This document shows positions 1 to 10,341 of a stretch of 64,000 nucleotides of DNA, piece after piece (the stretch's first letter is position 1; each line of letters begins with the position of its first letter). Both the position numbers and the translations under genes were made by a program. The stretch lies in contig NZ_BMOE01000005.1 of NCBI RefSeq assembly GCF_014646915.1, positions 124,001 through 188,000 of the forward strand, given 5' to 3'. Below the pieces are notes generated by a model. The model was not told the origin of the DNA. It made no database searches and was given only the letters and a program-made list of their open reading frames with translations. The stretch comes from Deinococcus aquiradiocola. GTDB taxonomy: Bacteria; Deinococcota; Deinococci; Deinococcales; Deinococcaceae.

Positions 1-242
1 AGCGGGTAGCGGCCCACCGGCAGGTCCAGCAGCAGTCCGTCCTCGGGCACGTCGTACGCCGCGTCGCCCACCTGCAGCCGCGCGGGAATGCCGACCCCGC
101 CGCTGCGCTCCAGCAGCGTGTGCAGCGTGACGGGCACCGCGCCCGCCGTGCCGCCCGCCAGGGTGCCCAGCAGCAGGCACGACAGCAGCCTCGCGCAGCG
201 CCAGCCGCCCGGCCCGGCTCCCTTCTTCCTGTTCGCGTTCAT
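1..242 (-). CDS. Exported protein, N-terminal part only (continues beyond window)
   Basis: Only the first 80 or so codons lie in the window; the gene runs off the left edge. The ATG at 242-240 overlaps the TGA of the preceding DUF11/SdrD gene in an ATGA arrangement, so the two are very probably translated from one message. The N-terminus has a basic start (MNANRKKG), a hydrophobic stretch around residues 17-34 (ARLLSCLLLGTLAGGTAGA) and a likely signal peptidase site after AGA, so the product is exported. No domain can be named from what is visible. Its position as the fourth gene of an operon of exported DUF11-type proteins suggests an envelope role, which is inference only. Confidence 0.75.
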   Translation of the reverse strand, partial: MNANRKKGAGPGGWRCARLLSCLLLGTLAGGTAGAVPVTLHTLLERSGGVGIPARLQVGDAAYDVPEDGLLLDLPVGRYP

Positions 243-1774
243 GGGAGCCTCCAGCTCAGCTGCGGATCGCTGTCGGCCGCCGGACCGGGCAGGACGTACG
301 TCAGGGTGCGCGTGCCCGTCAGGGTCGCGAAACGGAATTCCTTCACGCTGTCGTCCGGCAGGGACTCGCTCAGCACCACGTCCGTGACCGGCACGCTGGA
401 CGTCAGGACGAGCGTCACGAGCGTCCCGCCGCCCGGCAGGGCCTTCACGGTCCGCATCAGGCGCAGCGGACCCTGCTGCACGCTCCCGCCGTCACGGACC
501 GGGGTGGACAGCGTCGCCTGTGGGCGCAGCAGCGCGAAGTCGGCCGTCGTGAGGACCGCCACGTCCACCGTGCGCGTCCCGAGGCCCGGCGCGGCCTGGA
601 AGGGTGCCTGACCACGGTCGAGCGTCACGAGCCAGCTGCCCGGCACGAGGTTCCGGAAGGTGTACCGTCCCTGGTCGTCCGTGAGGGACTGGACGCCGTT
701 GGCGAGCAGCACGCGCACGCCCGCGAGCGGCGTCTCGCCGGGGTCGCGGCGACTGTTGCCGTTCGCGTCGATGAACACCTCACCCGTCAGGGTCGCGCGC
801 CGGTCGAAGACGCCTGCCGTGACGCTCAGGGCCGCGCCCGCCTCGTTCGAGGTGAGCGCCGTGCCGTCCGTCAGCACGCCGGTCGCGCTCGCCACGGCCG
901 TCAGCTGCGCGGCCGCGCCCGCCAGGACCACGGCGCGGTACGTGACCTGCAGCTTCCGACCGGCCGGGACGACGCCCGTGAAGATCAGGACGTTCCCCTC
1001 CTGCCGGACGCTGCCGCCCGGCACGCTCAGGCTGCCCGACCCGCCCACGTACGCGAGGCCCGCCGGGAGCGTCACGCGCAGCTCGGTCTGCAGGGCGCTC
1101 CCGGCGGGGTTCTGCACGGCGGCCGTGAAGGTCGGGGCGTCGCCCACGCTCGCCTGAGCGGGCATGACGGTGTGCGTGAGCAGCAGCGTCAGGTTCTGCA
1201 GGGCGTCGAGGCGCGTGACGTTCGACGCGTCGCGCGTCCCGTCCGCGCAGGTCGCCGTGAGGTTCACGAGCAGTGGACCGTTCACGGGCCCGGACGCACT
1301 CACGCCGAGCAGCACGGCGCGCTGCTCGCCCGGCGCGAGCGTCAGGTCCGTCAGCGGCTGCAGGGCCGCCGAGCCGCTCTGCGCGGCCAGCACCGTGACG
1401 GTCACACCCGGCGTGGGCGTGAGCAGTTCGGCGGCCAGCGTGACGGCCCCGGCGCGCAGGCCCGTCTGCGTGACCGTGTACGGCACCGTGACCGTGCCGG
1501 GCGCCACGAAACTCAGGGTGCGCGAGGGGCTGGCCGTGCTGCCGTCCGGGCCGACCTGCGGCACGCAGGCCCCCTGGCGGCGCAGCGTCACGGTGTTCGA
1601 CGGGACGCTCAGCGCACCGGCCTGCAGCGCCGCCGTGTTCTGCACGGTCGCGCCGGGAGCGGCCGCCTGTGCCTGCACGGTGCCCGTCGCCGCGAGCAGC
1701 AGTGCCAGACCGCCCGCGAGGAGGGACGCCGCGCGTTCTGGAGCGCGGAGGGGAAGGGGAGAGACGCGCGGCAT
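239..1774 (-). CDS. DUF11 and SdrD B-like domain exported protein
   Basis: An exported envelope protein of 511 residues. An N-terminal signal-like region (residues 18-40, rich in Leu/Ala) is followed by a DUF11-type segment near residues 200-300, with the usual alternation of a conserved Asn-Pro/Asn-Ala turn and Val-rich strands. An SdrD_B/Cna-B-like domain follows near residues 330-395, with the motif GEVFIDANGNSRRDPGE and later DDQGRYTFRNLVPG, typical of surface-protein prealbumin-like folds. I chose the ATG at 1774: the GGAGG just downstream of the previous gene's stop is correctly spaced for it, whereas the GTG at 1780 would overlap that Shine-Dalgarno. The gene is 10 bases downstream of the larger DUF11 gene and overlaps the next one by four bases. 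The exact surface role is unknown. Confidence 0.85.
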   Translation of the reverse strand: MPRVSPLPLRAPERAASLLAGGLALLLAATGTVQAQAAAPGATVQNTAALQAGALSVPSNTVTLRRQGACVPQVGPDGSTASPSRTLSFVAPGTVTVPYTVTQTGLRAGAVTLAAELLTPTPGVTVTVLAAQSGSAALQPLTDLTLAPGEQRAVLLGVSASGPVNGPLLVNLTATCADGTRDASNVTRLDALQNLTLLLTHTVMPAQASVGDAPTFTAAVQNPAGSALQTELRVTLPAGLAYVGGSGSLSVPGGSVRQEGNVLIFTGVVPAGRKLQVTYRAVVLAGAAAQLTAVASATGVLTDGTALTSNEAGAALSVTAGVFDRRATLTGEVFIDANGNSRRDPGETPLAGVRVLLANGVQSLTDDQGRYTFRNLVPGSWLVTLDRGQAPFQAAPGLGTRTVDVAVLTTADFALLRPQATLSTPVRDGGSVQQGPLRLMRTVKALPGGGTLVTLVLTSSVPVTDVVLSESLPDDSVKEFRFATLTGTRTLTYVLPGPAADSDPQLSWRLP

Positions 1775-1784
1775 CTTCACCTCC

Positions 1785-4475
1785 TTACTTGACCTTGACC
1801 GTCAGGACGAGCGTGAAGGTCCCGCCGGGCGCGAGCGCGTCCAGGCTGTTCACGCTGCCGTTGCCGTCGCTGTTCACGCCCACCCAGAAGCGGCCGAGCG
1901 GCAGGGAGGTCGGCGCGGCCACGTTCCAGCTCGCGCCGTCGTCCACCGAGTACAGCACGCTGCCCGCCGCGCCGACCGACACGAGTTCGGTGTCGGCGGG
2001 CACGCTGTCCACCAGGTAGCTGCCGTACAGGGTGCTGGTGCCGGTGTTCGTGGCGACCACGCGGTACCGGACGATGTCGCCGGGACTGACGGGATCGTTG
2101 TCCGCCAGGGGCGTGCTGGTGGTGCAGACGGTGTCGCTGCACAGCTCGGCACTCTTCACGACGCTGCTCGTCACGCTCTGCACGGTGGTGGTGTCGGTCG
2201 CGGAGACGTTCAGGGTGGGGTTCGGGGCGAGGGCGGTGCTGAGTGCGGCCGTCACGGTGGTCGCCTCCGACACGCTGCCGGTCACGCTGACCGGCACGGT
2301 CACGCGCACGTAGACGGCCTGCGTGCCGCCTGCCGCGACGTTCACGCTCAGGGTGGGCGTGAAGGTGACGTTGTCGGTGGAGTACGTGTACGTCAGGCCT
2401 GCCGGGGAAGTGTATGCCGCGAAGTTCGCGGTGACGGGCGCGTTGCCGGAGTTGCCGAGCGTGTGCGCGTACGTGACGCTGCCGCCCGCGATGGTGCTGA
2501 GCGCTCCGTCCGGCGTGAGGCTGCCGGTCAGGACGGCGTTGCTGCGCAGCGAGTCCGTGACGGTGCTGGTGCGGCTCGCCTCGGCGGTGCTCGTCGCGGT
2601 GAAGGTGATGGGCGACGTGCCTGCCGCCGTGCCTGCCGCGACCGGCACGACCGCGATCAGGCAGACGGTGCCGCCCGCCGGGACGGACGGGCTGACCGTG
2701 ATGGCGGCCCCGTCGGGGGTGCCGTCGCAGTTGGTGTCGGCGTAGAAGACCGCGCCGGGCACGCTGGAGGTCAGGGTGTACGTTTCCGCGACCGGCCCGC
2801 CGTTCAGCACCTCCAGCGGGAAGCTGGCGTTCTGGCCGGGGTTCGCGGCCTGCGTGGCGGGGGAGGTGTCGGGCGCGGTGGCGGGATTGCGGTCGCCGTT
2901 GCCGAGCACGGCCGCGCCGGCCGGGACGACCTGCGCCACGCGGTCCACCGTCGTGTCGGCCGTGCCGCCCTGCGGGGTGACGGTCAGGGTGAGGTCGGTG
3001 TTCGTGGCGGCGCCGGACGTGACGGGCACGCTGCACACCACCGCAATGTCGAGCGTGGCGCCCGCCGCGAGCGTCACGGGGTTGCTGAAGGGCGTCAGGG
3101 TGTCGGTGACGCTCACGTTCTGCAGGGTGCAGGTCCACCCGGCGGGGACGCCGCTCAGCACGGCCGTCAGGTTCTCGGTGGCGTTCCCGGTGTTCTGGAT
3201 GGTGTGCTTGAAGCTGACGTTCGTTCCGGCCGTCACGGCCCCCGAGACGGCCTGCGTGTCGGCGCTCCGGTCGATGGTGTGTCCTCCGAAGGTGTAGCTG
3301 CCGCTCGCGCCGCCTGCCGGGAAGGCGAAGGGTCCGGCCACGGCGCTGACGAGGGCGTTCACGGTGGACGTGACGGCCGTGGCGGTCACGGTTTCGCCGC
3401 TGTCCGAGCCGTCTGTGTCGCCGTTGCCGTCCGCGACGGAGGTGGCCGTGCTGCTGATGACGGTCCCGGCTGCCGTGCCTGCCGGGACGACTGCCGTGTA
3501 CGTCAGGGACACGCTGCCGCCGGACGGGAGGAAGGTGCCGCTCCCCACCACCAGCAGGGCTATGTCCGTCACGGTGCCGCTCGCGGGGAGGGTCGCTGTC
3601 CAGCTGCCCCCGTTGTCGGTGGAGTAGATGGGCAGGGTCGTGCCGGACGTGGTGCTGCTGGCGCTCACGCCGCCGAAGGTCACGCCAGGCAGCGGGACGC
3701 GCACGAGCACGCCGTTGCGGGCCGTGCCGTCCACCGTCACGACGCCCGTCACGGCGCCCACGGCCGCGCCGGTCACGGTGCCCGTCACGGTGTACGTGAG
3801 GGTGCCGCCGGGGTTGATGCCGCCCGCCGGGCTGACCGTCTCGCTGAGCGCGATCTGCCCGGTGGGGCTGACGGTCAGGGACGCGTAGTTCTGATCGTCG
3901 AGTTTGCTCGTGTCGCCCCTGGAGACGCCCTTCAGCGCGAAGCGCGACACCTGCCCGTCCGGGGTGCCCACGGGCGCCGTGACTTCCAGCAGGACGGTGG
4001 TGCGGTCGCCGGTGCTGCCGTCCTGCACGGCGGCCAGCGTGACGCTGCTGATGGCCGCGCCGTCCGGCACGCCGTCGTTGTTGGCGTCGAGGTAGATGGC
4101 GGTCTGCGCGTCGTAGTCGTCGGTCGCGGACTGTACGACGCTCAGGTCGACGGTGTCGCTGCCGTTCCCGGCGTTCTGGATGGTGTACGAGATCAGGCGG
4201 CGGTTGCCCGCGATGGACTGGAAGGCGCGGGTGGGCGGGACGCTGCCCTCGGCGGCGCTCGTCTCGACGCTCAGGGCGTACACCTGCCGCACGCGCACGG
4301 TCACGGTGTTGGAGTCCTTGTTGCGGGTGCCGCCCAGCGAGTCCTGGTAGTTGAGGGTGGCGGTGTTCTGGATGTTGGTGTTGGCGGGCGTGCCGACGCC
4401 GAGGGCGGCTCCTGCGGCGCACAGGCCGAGCGTGAGGAGCAGGGTACGGACGGCGGTTCGGGGGTGGGTCGTCAT
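1785..4475 (-). CDS. Large DUF11-repeat exported envelope protein
   Basis: An 896-residue protein with an N-terminal signal sequence (TLLLTLGLCAAGAALGVG, residues about 10-28). The remainder is almost wholly beta-rich DUF11/COG1361-like repeats, with recurring phrases of the type IQNTATLNYQD, YTIQNAGNGSDTVDL and VVATNTGTSTL, and runs of Thr/Val/Gly/Ser. There are few Lys or Cys residues and no enzyme motif. A Shine-Dalgarno AGGAG lies seven bases upstream of the ATG. It is second in the four-gene operon. DUF11 proteins are generally surface-exposed adhesion or structural proteins; in Deinococcus related proteins occur in the cell envelope. The specific partner or ligand cannot be read from the sequence. 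Its strong compositional bias explains the very long antisense open frames over it. Confidence 0.88.
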   Translation of the reverse strand: MTTHPRTAVRTLLLTLGLCAAGAALGVGTPANTNIQNTATLNYQDSLGGTRNKDSNTVTVRVRQVYALSVETSAAEGSVPPTRAFQSIAGNRRLISYTIQNAGNGSDTVDLSVVQSATDDYDAQTAIYLDANNDGVPDGAAISSVTLAAVQDGSTGDRTTVLLEVTAPVGTPDGQVSRFALKGVSRGDTSKLDDQNYASLTVSPTGQIALSETVSPAGGINPGGTLTYTVTGTVTGAAVGAVTGVVTVDGTARNGVLVRVPLPGVTFGGVSASSTTSGTTLPIYSTDNGGSWTATLPASGTVTDIALLVVGSGTFLPSGGSVSLTYTAVVPAGTAAGTVISSTATSVADGNGDTDGSDSGETVTATAVTSTVNALVSAVAGPFAFPAGGASGSYTFGGHTIDRSADTQAVSGAVTAGTNVSFKHTIQNTGNATENLTAVLSGVPAGWTCTLQNVSVTDTLTPFSNPVTLAAGATLDIAVVCSVPVTSGAATNTDLTLTVTPQGGTADTTVDRVAQVVPAGAAVLGNGDRNPATAPDTSPATQAANPGQNASFPLEVLNGGPVAETYTLTSSVPGAVFYADTNCDGTPDGAAITVSPSVPAGGTVCLIAVVPVAAGTAAGTSPITFTATSTAEASRTSTVTDSLRSNAVLTGSLTPDGALSTIAGGSVTYAHTLGNSGNAPVTANFAAYTSPAGLTYTYSTDNVTFTPTLSVNVAAGGTQAVYVRVTVPVSVTGSVSEATTVTAALSTALAPNPTLNVSATDTTTVQSVTSSVVKSAELCSDTVCTTSTPLADNDPVSPGDIVRYRVVATNTGTSTLYGSYLVDSVPADTELVSVGAAGSVLYSVDDGASWNVAAPTSLPLGRFWVGVNSDGNGSVNSLDALAPGGTFTLVLTVKVK

Positions 4476-4551
4476 GGTGAGGCTCCTGTCGTGCGGTGTG
4501 CTGGGGGTGTGCTGGCGACGTGTGGGCTGGGCGCGGCCCGGGGTGGGAGGG

Positions 4552-5082
4552 TCAGCGGACGGTGGTGCGGACCTCCGCCGCGACCTGACTCTTCGCGTCG
4601 AGGGTGGGGAGCATCCAGCGCACGGCGCGGTACTCGTTCGGCTGGACCGTCACCTCCTGCACGGTGGTGACGCCGTCCCTGGTGACGCTGACCTTCTTCT
4701 TGAGGGGTGCGGGCGCGAAGGTGCTGCCGTCCGTGCTGAACAGCGGCGTGAGGGTGCGCGTGCCGACCCGCAGCACGGCGCTCCCGTTGACGTAGGTGGT
4801 GGTGGCGGGGAAGGGGACGGTCAGTGCGAGGTTCTGCACGGCGCGCGGCAGGTCGTTGACGGCAGCGGCGCGCCACAGCAGCAGGTCGCCGGGGCGCGGG
4901 CGGACGCTGTCGCCGGTGGCAGTGAAGGTCTCCGCGCCCCTGGCGTCACGCCCGACGAGCAGCGACGCGAGCTGCACCCGCACCGGGTCCGGCGTGGGCG
5001 TGGTCCCGGACGGTGTGCCGGACTGGGCGAGCGTGACGGATGACGAAGTCAGCAGCAGGACAGCCATCAGGGTGCGAGTCAT
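4552..5082 (-). CDS. Small exported DUF11-like protein, first gene of the envelope operon
   Basis: A 176-residue exported protein. The signal peptide MTRTLMAVLLLTSSSVTLAQ is cleaved probably after LAQ. The body has the DUF11-like pattern NDLPRAVQNLALTVPFP followed by YVNGSAVLRVG. The open frame extends upstream to 5244, but the ATG at 5082 is preferred: it starts the signal peptide, and a -10-like TACAGT box ends seven bases before it, predicting a leaderless message. It heads a minus-strand operon with the two larger DUF11 genes and the truncated exported protein. Precise function unknown. Confidence 0.8.
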   Translation of the reverse strand: MTRTLMAVLLLTSSSVTLAQSGTPSGTTPTPDPVRVQLASLLVGRDARGAETFTATGDSVRPRPGDLLLWRAAAVNDLPRAVQNLALTVPFPATTTYVNGSAVLRVGTRTLTPLFSTDGSTFAPAPLKKKVSVTRDGVTTVQEVTVQPNEYRAVRWMLPTLDAKSQVAAEVRTTVR

Positions 5083-5089
5083 GTTGTGC

Positions 5090-5095
5090 ACTGTA
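5090..5095 (-). promoter_or_regulatory. Leaderless-type -10 box (TACAGT) for the DUF11 envelope operon
   Basis: TACAGT on the minus strand ends seven bases before the ATG at 5082, and no Shine-Dalgarno is present. This matches the TANNNT box spacing seen at many genes in this window. Confidence 0.6.
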
Positions 5096-5574
5096 GAAAT
5101 TCGGGTCTGACAGCCCGGATGTTTTGCTGCTTCATGAATGTTCAGCCGCTGCCGTGCCTGGACATGAGAGGCGTGTTGGGCGTCTTTTTCGTGTGTCGGA
5201 CGCCATGACGATGTTTGCATTTCCGCCCTGAAGCGTTTCTTCATTCTGTCTTCAGGATGGGTCGCCTGCGCGGTACTTCACATCCCGGGAGGGACGTGTG
5301 AAGAACTGGACAGTTCGGCTCTGGACTCACTACACTAACTCTCTGCTGAATCCCGGGGATATACCGGGGAAAACATGCGCCCAGAGGCAGTTTCTGGCGC
5401 TGTAAGATTCACGCGTTATCTTACACATGAAAACATGAAGTCCTCAAAACCCCTGGTCTGGAGCGGAAGGAATGACGGCACATCCTCCGCGCCCCTGCGG
5501 TCATGATTCTCATCTGGCGGCCAAATTTGCACAACACGCCATGAAATTGCAGCGATCCCAGAGTGCTGAACCCC
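5096..5574. other. Gene-free stretch upstream of the DUF11 operon
   Basis: No credible protein gene is seen. The stretch is less G+C rich than its surroundings. It contains a plus-strand promoter-like pair (TGGACA 5307-5312, 18-bp spacer, TACACT 5331-5336) followed by three stem-loops (annotated separately as a candidate RNA). The remainder, 5425-5574, shows no convincing feature. Confidence 0.5.
5343..5424 (+). ncRNA. Candidate structured RNA behind a plus-strand promoter
   Basis: Seven or so bases after the TACACT box begins a run of three hairpins: CCCGG/CCGGG around 5352-5369; GCGCC..AGA/TCT..GGCGC around 5378-5402; and GTAAGAT/ATCTTAC at 5402-5424. There is no start codon with a useful frame, and no T-run terminator after the last hairpin, so the 3' end is uncertain. 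It could be a small RNA, an untranslated leader, or regulatory inverted repeats for the divergent DUF11 operon. I do not recognise a known RNA family. Confidence 0.3.
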
Positions 5575-5699
5575 TGATACGGTTTTGATCCGATTCCAGG
5601 GATGCCGGAAGCAGCACCGACATCCCTTCCATCTCCTCCAAACCGTACTTGTTGGCACTCGCTTCGCTCGGCTGAACTCTACAAGTTCAGCTCAAAACC
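5575..5699 (+). repeat. Dispersed modular repeat, copy A (no 39-bp unit)
   Basis: It begins TGATACGGTTTTGATCCGAT and runs through CCATCTCCTCCAAACCGTAC to the terminal GCTGAACT/AGTTCAGC hairpin. The same ordered modules occur at 20764-20922 and 40513-40712, but here the 39-bp internal unit is absent. It is followed immediately by an inverted copy. Confidence 0.85.
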
Positions 5700-5843
5700 G
5701 TATGAAGTTCAGCCGAGCGAAGAGGGCACCAAAGTTTACGGGCTGAAGGAGACGGAAGCGGGCAGGCGTCCCCATGGGTGCTGATCTGCCCAGGGAGGGG
5801 TGCCGGGGCATGTTCCGGCCGCCCCGGAACCGATCAATGCCGG
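5700..5843 (-). repeat. Dispersed modular repeat, copy A' (inverted, one 39-bp unit)
   Basis: Read on the minus strand it begins GGCATTGATCGGTTCCGGGG, has one diverged 39-bp unit (with CCTGGGCAGATCAGC), then CTTCCGTCTCCTTCAG and ends GCTCGGCTGAACTTC. It abuts the stop codon of dnaG. Together with copy A it forms a 17-bp perfect inverted repeat, 5662-5678 against 5706-5722, capable of a strong stem. Confidence 0.8.
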
Positions 5844-5844
5844 A

Positions 5845-7603
<1,759 letters not shown>

Positions 7604-7614
<11 letters not shown>

Positions 7615-7630
7615 GCGTCGCGCTTCCCAC
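7604..7630 (-). CDS. Possible eight-codon leader ORF overlapping the dnaG start
   Basis: GTG at 7630-7628 follows the Shine-Dalgarno GGGAGGTGA (7645-7637) by six bases and reaches TAA at 7606-7604, having passed through the dnaG GTG (7614-7612) in another frame. The only strong Shine-Dalgarno in the region serves this ORF, so dnaG may depend on reinitiation or a short backward shift of ribosomes. Alternatively dnaG is translated independently and this is chance. Confidence 0.35.
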
Positions 7631-7898
7631 CAGGCTTCACCTCCCTTCGGGGCAGAGTCATACGGACCCGCGTTCCACGTCGGTGCAGAGCATGTTTATC
7701 GCCTGCCCGTTCCCGGTCCGAAAGTCCGTATCCTACCCGGCACGCGTGACCGCGCTGTTGCGGCCCAGGCCGGGGGAGGTCCCCAGTCTACGCCCTGACG
7801 CCAGGAGCGTAAAGGGACCATGAACACCGTCTGGCACGCACAAAATACCCCGGACGCGTGCTGGCGCGGTCCGGGGCGGGCAGGTGGGCGTGGGCGGG

Positions 7899-9209
7899 TC
7901 AGGGTTTGCTGGTGATGTCCTTGCCGTCCTGCGGTTTCACGCCGTTCTCGACCCAGCCGCGCAGGTCGTTCCACGCGCCCACCACTTCCTTCGTCGAGAA
8001 GTAGCAGTGCGCCGGGCCGCTGCTGCTGGTCGCGTCGACCGCCTTGGGCTGCACGGTCTGTTGCACGAGGTTCGCGCTGTTCCCGGCGGCCGCCACGATC
8101 GCCCTGAATTCCGGCTCGAAGCTGTACGGCACCAGCGGGTCGGAGGTGTTGTGGAAGCTGAGCATCTTCGCCGTGAACTTCCCGGTCGGCGTGTAGTTCG
8201 CGTCGAGGTACGCGGCGGACGCGTCTCCCGCCCCGAGCGTGATGCGCTGCACGCGGGCGTTCAGGTCGGCGTCCACGGCCACGCTGCCGCTGGTGGGGTA
8301 CGTCTTGCCGACGTTGCTGTACCCGGCGCCGCCCGTGGTGCTCAGGTAGTCCTGCAGGCCGTACACGGTGGACGCGAGCGGCGTGATGAAGCTGACCGCG
8401 TCGGGCGGGGTGCCCGCCACGCGCGCCACGCCGCCCACGATGCCGAGCGCCTTCGGGTCGCCCTTGGCGGCCGCCGTGAAGAGCGACACGACGGTGCCCG
8501 TGACGACGTTCGCGGTGAGGGCCGCGTTCGGGGTGATGGCGTCGCCGTTGCCGGGCAGCGCGTAGGCCGTGTCGCGCGTGAAGTAGTCGTAGACGACCCG
8601 GAAGTCCAGCAGGTAGCGTTCCTCGGCGCGCCAGCCCGCCACGACGCCGCAGTAGGGGAGGGCGCCCACGAAGTCGTTCGGGTACTTCTCGACGAGCGCC
8701 ACCGTGATGTTGCCGCCCATTGAGATGCCGGTGATGTACTGGGACTTGCTGCCCATGCGTGCCAGGAAGTCGTGCAGGGCCTTGTTGGCCTCCACGCCTT
8801 CCTTGACGGCGTACCCGGTCTTGGCGTACGCGGTGTTGGCGGCCACGTACCCCTGACCGTACGCGGTGGTCAGCAGCCCGAAGGACGGGTCGGCGGCCGG
8901 GTCGGGCACCTTCTCGGTGGTGCCGGGCGTGGCGTAGCCGTGCGCTTCCAGCACGCTGCGGCCGTTCCAGTTGGCGGGCACGCGCGCCGCGAAGGGCACG
9001 CTGGCCGCCCCGGCCTTGAGCATGCCGGTCACGTTCAGGCCGCCGTCGTCGCGCCTGGCGATCTTCAGGCCGGTCACGCCGGACAGGCTGGCGGCGTTGC
9101 CGATGCTCTCCTCGCTGCCGGGCGTGGGTGCGGGGCTGCAGGCGCCCATCAGGGCGCTGAGGAGCAGGGCGGCGGGGAGGAGCAGGGCGGTGCGGGCGGG
9201 GCGCGTCAT
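7899..9209 (-). CDS. Secreted lipoprotein alpha/beta hydrolase
   Basis: A 436-residue predicted lipoprotein. The signal peptide ends in the lipobox LMGAC with acylated Cys24. The alpha/beta-hydrolase nucleophile elbow GISMGG places the catalytic Ser at 163. A likely acid is Asp357 (HNTSDPLVPY) and a likely base His401 (GPAHCYF). It is probably an esterase or peptidase-like hydrolase anchored outside the cytoplasmic membrane; the substrate is unknown. The open frame extends upstream to 9389, but the ATG at 9209 is chosen because it starts the lipoprotein signal and has AGGAGAACCC before it. It is a single gene, divergent from the MoeB/ThiF-like gene. Confidence 0.85.
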   Translation of the reverse strand: MTRPARTALLLPAALLLSALMGACSPAPTPGSEESIGNAASLSGVTGLKIARRDDGGLNVTGMLKAGAASVPFAARVPANWNGRSVLEAHGYATPGTTEKVPDPAADPSFGLLTTAYGQGYVAANTAYAKTGYAVKEGVEANKALHDFLARMGSKSQYITGISMGGNITVALVEKYPNDFVGALPYCGVVAGWRAEERYLLDFRVVYDYFTRDTAYALPGNGDAITPNAALTANVVTGTVVSLFTAAAKGDPKALGIVGGVARVAGTPPDAVSFITPLASTVYGLQDYLSTTGGAGYSNVGKTYPTSGSVAVDADLNARVQRITLGAGDASAAYLDANYTPTGKFTAKMLSFHNTSDPLVPYSFEPEFRAIVAAAGNSANLVQQTVQPKAVDATSSSGPAHCYFSTKEVVGAWNDLRGWVENGVKPQDGKDITSKP

Positions 9210-9484
9210 GGGTTCTCCTGTGCTGGGCGGGCTGGGACCGGGTTGGCTGGGGTTGGGCCGAATCCGAATGGGGGTGGGCAGGGCCGAAGTGGGCAGGGCA
9301 CGCGGGCGCTTCCCAGGTGCGTGGCACACGGCCGGGCGCACGCCGGGCGGGCGTGAACGGATGAACGCTGAAGGTGAACCTGCGTGCACTCATGCTAGGG
9401 CGGCGCGCCCGGGAATAACAGAGGGGGCAGTCCAAACATCCGGCCAGACGCCCGGACGGCGGGGGCGGCGGTGCGGCCATGCTC

Positions 9485-9490
9485 TACACT
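9485..9490 (+). promoter_or_regulatory. Leaderless-type -10 box (TACACT) before the MoeB/ThiF gene
   Basis: TACACT ends six bases before the chosen ATG at 9497, and no Shine-Dalgarno is present. It supports 9497 rather than the upstream ATG at 9479, which would lie upstream of the box. Confidence 0.65.
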
Positions 9491-9496
9491 TCCGGC

Positions 9497-10303
9497 ATGA
9501 GCGCCCTCCCGCCCGGCGACCCGTCCGACCCGTCCGGCACGCCCGGTGCCGCCCCGCTGCCCGTGCAGGGCGAGACGCTGTCGCGCGACGAGCTGCGCCG
9601 CTACGGGCGGCCGCTGCTGGTGCCGGAGTGGGCGCACTCGGGCGCGCAGGAGCGCCTGCGGGCCGCGCGGGTGCTGGTGGTGGGCGCGGGCGGGCTGGGC
9701 TGCCCGGTGCTGTCGTACCTGGGCGGGGCGGGCGTGGGGACGCTGCACGTCTCGGACGGCGACACGGTCAGTCTCAGCAACCTGCACCGGCAGACCCTGT
9801 ACACGGTGGGCGACGTGGGCCGCCCGAAGGCGCAGGTGGCGGCGGCGCGCGTGCAGGCCCTCAATCCGCACGTGCAGGTGAGGGCCGTGGAGGCGCTCGG
9901 GGCCGGGCGGCCGGACCTGCTGGACGGCTACGACCTGACTGTGGACTGCACCGACAACTTCGACACCCGGTACCTGATCAACGACGCGTGCGTGGCGGCG
10001 GGGCGGCGCTGGGTGTGGGGCGCGGCGGGCGGTACGGAGGGCATGGTGAGCGTGTTCGGGCCGGAGTGCAGCCTGCGCGACCTGTTCCCCGAGCCGACCG
10101 GGGCGGAGTCCTGCGACGAGATCGGGGTGATCGGGCCGCTGCTGGGGGTGGTGGGCAGCCTGATGGCCGCCGAGGCGCTCAAGGTCCTGGGCGGCATTGG
10201 TGAGCCGTTGATAGGAAGCCTTCTCATCTACGACCTGCTGGAGGCCCGCCTGAGGCGGATCGGACTGCGCCCAGCACGGGCTGCAGCTGCAGTGTCTTTA
10301 TAG
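9497..10303 (+). CDS. MoeB/ThiF-family E1-like adenylyltransferase lacking the zinc cysteines
   Basis: It adenylates the C-terminal glycine of a ubiquitin-like sulfur carrier (MoaD, ThiS or TtuB type) for molybdopterin, thiamine or tRNA thiolation. Of 268 residues, the nucleotide-binding GAGGLG is at 63-68 and the ATP/Mg motif DCTDNFDTRYL near 150-160. The conserved crossover cysteine is probably C206 in ESCDEIGVIGP. The CxxC pairs that bind zinc in MoeB and ThiF are missing: where a CxxC normally precedes the LFPEP segment there is only one Cys followed by SLRD, and there is no C-terminal CxxC. The carrier partner is not encoded nearby, so which pathway it serves cannot be decided here. Confidence 0.85.
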   Translation: MSALPPGDPSDPSGTPGAAPLPVQGETLSRDELRRYGRPLLVPEWAHSGAQERLRAARVLVVGAGGLGCPVLSYLGGAGVGTLHVSDGDTVSLSNLHRQTLYTVGDVGRPKAQVAAARVQALNPHVQVRAVEALGAGRPDLLDGYDLTVDCTDNFDTRYLINDACVAAGRRWVWGAAGGTEGMVSVFGPECSLRDLFPEPTGAESCDEIGVIGPLLGVVGSLMAAEALKVLGGIGEPLIGSLLIYDLLEARLRRIGLRPARAAAAVSL

Positions 10304-10341
10304 ATTATTAATCTAATTTTCATTAGACGCACATCTGATTT

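Noticed and set aside
1164..4670. Plus-strand open frame of 1168 codons opposite the DUF11 genes
   Set aside because: It is antisense to clear signal-peptide proteins and its translation is a low-complexity Arg/Ala/Gly/His mixture, a shadow of high G+C codon use.
5096..5574. A protein gene in the gap after the DUF11 operon
   Set aside because: The small frames there (for example around 5416-5658) are short, cross the repeat and lack a start signal or codon pattern of the genome.
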